Source: Auxenochlorella pyrenoidosa (lineage: Eukaryota > Chlorophyta > Trebouxiophyceae > Chlorellales > Chlorellaceae). Taken from it: 12,504 nucleotides of DNA. Below the pieces are notes generated by a model. It worked only from the letters and a program-made list of their open reading frames with translations, ran no database searches and was not told where the DNA came from. Both the position numbers and the translations under genes were made by a program. Positions 8,826-12,504 of the stretch are shown one piece after another (within the stretch, counting starts at the first letter, position 1; each line of letters begins with the position of its first letter). The stretch spans positions 989,703 through 1,002,206 of the forward strand of contig KQ482066.1 of the NCBI GenBank assembly GCA_001430745.1. The letters are read 5' to 3'.

Positions 8826-9947
8826 ATGTTGCAGCCGAGACGTCTGCCCCTGCGCAATGGCGGCCCACTTGGAAGGCTGGGCAAGGCTGGCAGCTGCAGG
8901 CGCCGTGCGCCCAGCGCCGCCGCTGCCTCCCGCCCCTCATCACACGGCCCGCAATCGATAAATATCAGCCAGCCGCCGGCGTCGCTACTCTTCATTGCAT
9001 GGGATCTAGACAACATGCCGGTCCAGCACTTGGCGCACCTGCCACTGGTTGCGCGGCGCCTTGCCGCTGCCTGTTGCCAGCACATACACGGCCAGCCACG
9101 TAGCCGGCCGCCTCCACTCCCCCTGCCCTGCCGGCTGACAGCATATGCCAACGAACGTACGCTCGCCAGGCTGGAGGGGCCAGGGGCTGCTGAGCGCGCG
9201 TTGGCGCTTGTGGGCGGGCGGCTAGTGGCTGTGAAGACGCGCCGGTGAGGCGCTTCATGCCATGTGCTGCTGTCATTCGCCCTTCCCAGCTGTTGCGGAT
9301 TGCGCTGAAGCTGCGGGTGCGCTGGAGCTGGGGTATCTGCGCCAATTCAAATCAATTCTGTCACACGCACGCCTTGCCTGCGCTTGGAATGCCTCCAGCC
9401 TCAGTGCATGCCCGCCCATCGCTATGCGCCACCACCCACGCCTCGCCCACACTCCGCACCAACACGTCTGCCCCCACGTCCCACATGCCGCCGCAGCAAC
9501 GCCGCCGACTGCGCCATGCGGGGCCACATGCACGCCTGGGTCGCGCAGCACGGGCGCCGCGCCGCCCTTGCCTGCGCCAGCGGGGACACTGGGTTTGCGC
9601 CGGCGCTGCGCTACGCCGCCGCCCAGGGCGCGGTGGTGGCTGCCATCACAGACCCGCTGCGCACACGGCGGCGGCCGCCCTGGGCGCCACCCCCCGACTA
9701 TGGGCGCTACCCGCTGCCTGCGGCGGCCGGGCTGTGCCTGGTGTGGGACGCCGCATGGGTGCCCACCAGCCCTGAAGAGCAGGCACGCGAGGCAGCCCTC
9801 GTGGACGCATGGGCTGCAGCGGGCGCCGTGCCCTCTGCACCCCTGCCATGCCCTGGCGGCGTTGCAGCTGTGTGGCGCCCGGCAGCAAACGCCGCCGGTG
9901 CAGAAGTTGCTGTGGGGCCGGAGCCTGCGCAGGAGAATCTGCACTGA
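8826..9947 (+). CDS. NYN-domain (PIN-like nuclease) protein A, two exons
   Basis: Exons 8826-9244 and 9497-9947 join in phase (CG|C = Arg) to 289 residues. The NYN fold is recognised from its acidic blocks: LLFIAWDLDNMP (strand 1 with DLDN), RLTAYANERTLARL (strand 2), NAADCAMRGHMHAW, and ACASGDTGFAPALRYAAAQG (the SGD motif). The same order occurs in plant and algal NYN proteins of the limkain-b1/MARF1 and plant WDLDN types, which are thought to act as metal-dependent RNA endonucleases; the three acidic positions expected at the active site are present. The first 50 residues are rich in Arg, Ser and Pro with almost no acidic residues, which could be an organelle transit peptide. A proline-rich loop of about 20 residues sits between helix 1 and strand 2. 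The C-terminal 100 residues (Pro, Ala, Trp rich) are unrecognised. The start could be further downstream if the AT-rich bases near 8952-8970 end an intron. Substrate unknown. Confidence 0.7.
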
Positions 9948-10471
9948 ATCTTGTGCCCTGCTTCCCGCTTGCGCTCCTCTTTGTACAATGAGCCACTCAA
10001 AACTCTGCAGGATGTGTATTTTCTGTTTGTGGTTGTATTTCACTCTCTGTGATAGCATGGCTACCAAGGGAGGCTGGCCCGGCAGGCTGGATGCGCCCAG
10101 CGCTGCACCCAGCGCTGCACGGTGCGGCATGCATGCCATGCGCTCATGTGCAGCTGGGCATCTTCCTGTGCCTGCATCACCCTGCCGCATCGATACGGAG
10201 CAGCTTGGAAGGCGCCGGAGTGCCGGGTTTTGAGGATGTTACTCGCTCTGCAAGCGCCCGCTCTGCCAGGCTTGAAGCGGCGTGCTGTCACTGTTCTAAG
10301 AGCGCAGGTGGGCACACTGTAGGATCTATGTAGCAAGGGAGGCGCGCAGGGTCCCGTGCCAGGGTTTGGTCGTTTTGTGCTGCAGCTCAAGTGTCCAGCT
10401 TCCGGCCGGCAAGTGCGTGATCCACAGGCAGAATATAGGACCATAGAACTATAGAAAGTGATCCAACAGTG
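9948..10471 (+). other. Intergenic region between the two NYN genes
   Basis: About 520 bases with no supported coding frame. It holds the 3' UTR of NYN gene A (a T/G-rich stretch around 10015-10060, no exact TGTAA), a 12-base tandem duplication at 10096-10119, a perfect 12-base palindrome at 10126-10137, and an AT-rich GAATATAGGA segment at 10431-10440 about 35 bases before the ATG of NYN gene B. Confidence 0.5.
10096..10119 (+). repeat. Tandem 12-bp duplication
   Basis: The unit CCCAGCGCTGCA occurs twice in direct succession. It is followed at 10126-10137 by the palindrome GGCATGCATGCC. Probably simple local duplication; no function can be assigned. Confidence 0.8.
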
Positions 10472-12504
10472 ATGGGACCCCAGTTGTGTTGCCTGGCGCC
10501 CACCGCCATCCTCTGCCCGACATCCTGCGCGCTTGCGCCTGCGCGTGCACCTTCTGTGCAGCGGCGCAGCTGGGCCCGTGCAGAAGCGCACCAAGCGGGC
10601 ATCTTCTGGGATTTGGACAACATCAGCTGCAGGTGCGGCCAGGGAGGACGCCTTGCCTGGGGGTGCAGGCAGAGAGCATGCCCGGCGGCCACACCATCCG
10701 TGTAGCTGAAGTGTGCCTGTGTGTATCACCGCCTCGCAGGTCCCCCGAGCATGCGCTGGTGATCGGTCACCGCCTGCAGTCGTCAGCCAGGCGGCTGACG
10801 GGGGTGGCGCCGCGGCTGTTTGCCTTTGCAAACCAGCGCACCGTGCAGCTGCTGCGGCACCGCGGCGGGCCAGAGGCCTGGGAAGTGAGCTGATGCTGCT
10901 GCGTGCTGTCAAGCACAGCAGTTTACCGACCAGCTGGGTGTCGGGCTGCCCTGTTCACTAGCAGCGCATGAAGCCCTGTGGCAGCTGGCCGTGTGACACC
11001 TGGCCGCTTGCAGGCATGCTCTCCGCCGGCGGTGGCAGGCCCTCATGCCCTGCCTGCCAAGCCTGTGCCCACCGCTGCTGCCTGCGCTCGTGCAGGCGAC
11101 GATACAGGTGCTGGGTGCAGACTTGATGGTGGCAGGGCTGGAGAAGGATGCCGCCGACCTTTTGATGCAGCGTGAGCGGAAGAAGGGGGGCTGGCGTGGG
11201 CCCCGGCCGGGCGGCTTTATGGAGCTGGGGCCTCAGTGGGTGGGCTCTTGTCTGGCAGGCCCTGGTGAGAAATTCAAACCACTCCCGGCATCAGCATGTG
11301 GCGCCTGCAAGCGGATTGGGGCCCCGGGCCGGCGCCAGCGTGCCTGGCCGCGACTGCCAGGACCAGTACGAACAGTGCCTGCGTGCATGCCCCTGGCTGC
11401 GGGCAATGATCATGTCGCTTGCGCCTGCTGTGCACAGCAGTGCAGTGCCCTCGCCGCGCGTGTGACGGCTGGGCTGGCCCCCCGCCCCCCATGCCCCTGC
11501 AGGCGAGATGCTGCTGTTTGCTGAGGAGCACGGCCCAGCTGCCACCGTCATCTGCGTGACAAATGACCAGGTGTGGTGTGTGTGTGTGTGTGTGTGTGGT
11601 GGTGGGGTGGGTGGGGGGTGGGGGTGTGTGGGGGGGTGTGTGGGGTGGGGTGGGGGGGCCGGGCGGGGCGGGGCGAAGCAGCGCACAGGCGACCAAGCGT
11701 TTGGCAATGCGCTGCCGTCGCGCCGCGCACGCTGGGGACCACGGCATGCTGCCCTGCTGCTACCAAGTGAGGCAGCGCAGTACGATTTTGGGCGAAGAGT
11801 GGAAGCCTTCAACCGCTGCTGCTGACGTCGGCGCCGCTGTTGCTGCCGCCACGTGGCGCAGGGCTTTGCACCCGCGCTCGACAAGTGCGGCCGGCTGGGG
11901 GCCTTCACTGTGGCAGGTGAATGCACGCAGGAGCACCGGTGCCGGCAGGAGCTCTGGCACGGCGTCGTGCACGTTCAGGGCTGGCGGCTCCCCTCTGGGC
12001 AGCTACGATGCAAGCTGCCGTTGCGCAGCAGGGGCCATACTCCTACGCCCAGGCATGCAGCACACCTGGCGGGCAACTTGCTTGGCTGGAAACGTGTGCG
12101 GCCTGGACTGGGCTTGCCACGTGCATGCCTGCCTGCTGCCCTGCATACCCGCCCGCGGCTCTGCTCCCACTACCGCAGAGTGCAGTGTCGTCAAGTAGCG
12201 GCAGGCCTGCTCAACAGTCCTGCGGATTTCTGCCAATACCCAATGCACTTTTGCCCTCCCCCCCTATTGTGCCTGCAGTGGGCACATACCTGCGCGAGGC
12301 AGGCTTCAACTGGAGCGTGCAGCCCAGCAAGCTGCCCGTGCCGGCGGCGGCCAACTGCATCGTCGCCTACCACCCGGGCCGCTCCATGGCCAACAGCCTC
12401 GCCGAGCGCAAGCTGCTGCGGCGCTGGGAGGCCGTGATCTGCGGCGGCGGCGGCGGCGCCGAGGGCGGCCGCGCACGCAGGTCCGGCGACGAAGGGAGCC
12501 GCGC
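10472..12504 (+). CDS. NYN-domain (PIN-like nuclease) protein B, at least six exons, runs off the window
   Basis: Exons 10472-10632, 10740-10884, 11096-11171, 11503-11570, 11862-11916 and 12279 to beyond 12504. All GT-AG, all phases consistent. NYN blocks in order: AGIFWDLDNISC (strand 1, DLDN), SPEHALVIGHRLQSSARR (helix 1), RLFAFANQRTVQLL (strand 2), VLGADLMVAGLEKDAADLL (strand and DAAD), EMLLFAEEHGPAATVICVT then NDQ and GFAPALDKCGRLGAFTVAV. The three acidic positions are kept (DLDN, DAAD, TND). The DAAD-to-GFAPAL segment aligns to NYN protein A without gaps, so the two are paralogs. The N-terminus MGPQLCCLAPTAILCP is followed by Arg/Ala-rich sequence, as in organelle transit peptides. Exon 6 adds GTYLREAGFNWSVQ and an unrecognised region, then a poly-Gly stretch; the end is not in the window. 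A weak donor (CAG|GTCCGG) near 12481 could end exon 6. Likely a metal-dependent RNA endonuclease by family; substrate unknown. Confidence 0.7.
11571..11676 (+). repeat. GT microsatellite and G-rich tract at the start of NYN-B intron 4
   Basis: A (TG)n run begins at the 5' splice site and grades into more than 80 bases that are nearly pure G and T, with many G runs of three to seven, ending in GGGCGGGGCGGGGC. The sense strand could fold as G-quadruplex, and the TG run can form Z-DNA. It lies entirely in intron 4 (11571-11861). Confidence 0.85.

Noticed and set aside
9262..10233. 323-codon plus-strand frame and a 305-codon minus-strand frame (9273-10190)
   Set aside because: Both overlap exon 2 of NYN gene A in other frames, and their translations show no family motifs; the NYN frame carries NAAD and SGDTGFAPAL.
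10061..10912. 283-codon minus-strand frame
   Set aside because: Covers the first exons of NYN gene B in antisense; composition is Arg/Ala/Pro rich with no recognisable domain.
11259..11264. Possible 6-base micro-exon (CAG|GCCCTG|GTGAGA) in intron 3 of NYN gene B
   Set aside because: It would keep the frame, but the paralog NYN protein A aligns without a gap across this junction, so an insertion is not expected.
1..12504. tRNA, rRNA, CRISPR array, transposon ends or bacterial-type operon signals
   Set aside because: None was recognised by eye; the repeats seen are simple microsatellites or short duplications.

Overview
The window looks like nuclear DNA of a green alga, most likely a GC-rich trebouxiophyte of the Chlorella/Micractinium/Coccomyxa kind. 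The evidence is a canonical light-harvesting chlorophyll a/b protein gene, very high GC, genes broken into many short exons, and TGTAA-type polyadenylation motifs after two stop codons. No bacterial, viral, tRNA, rRNA or CRISPR feature was seen. Gene models were built by hand from splice sites, reading-frame phase and family resemblance. No alignment or transcript data were available.

Layout from left to right. (1) 192-296 (+): last exon of an unidentified gene that begins outside the window. (2) 529-3066 (+): complete six-exon gene for the sister-chromatid-cohesion protein DCC1 (DSCC1), a subunit of the CTF18-RFC clamp loader. (3) 3459-5151 (-): eight-exon gene for a roughly 223-residue protein I do not recognise, convergent with DSCC1; its 5' end is uncertain. 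(4) 5902-8313 (-): complete ten-exon major-LHCII-type antenna gene (261 residues, start to stop in one phase). (5) 8826-9947 (+): two-exon NYN-domain (PIN-like nuclease) protein, divergent from the LHC gene. (6) 10472 to past the window end (+): a second NYN-domain gene with at least six exons, in tandem with the first and aligning to it without gaps around the active-site blocks.

The genes do not form a pathway: cohesion/replication, photosynthetic antenna and putative RNA-processing nucleases sit side by side, as is usual in eukaryotic genomes. The features most worth attention are an unusually high share of GC-AG introns (6 of 27 modelled introns, all in the two minus-strand genes), the tandem NYN pair with possible organelle-targeting N-termini, an LHCII with all chlorophyll ligands kept but several hallmark residues changed, and the unrecognised gene at 3459-5151.
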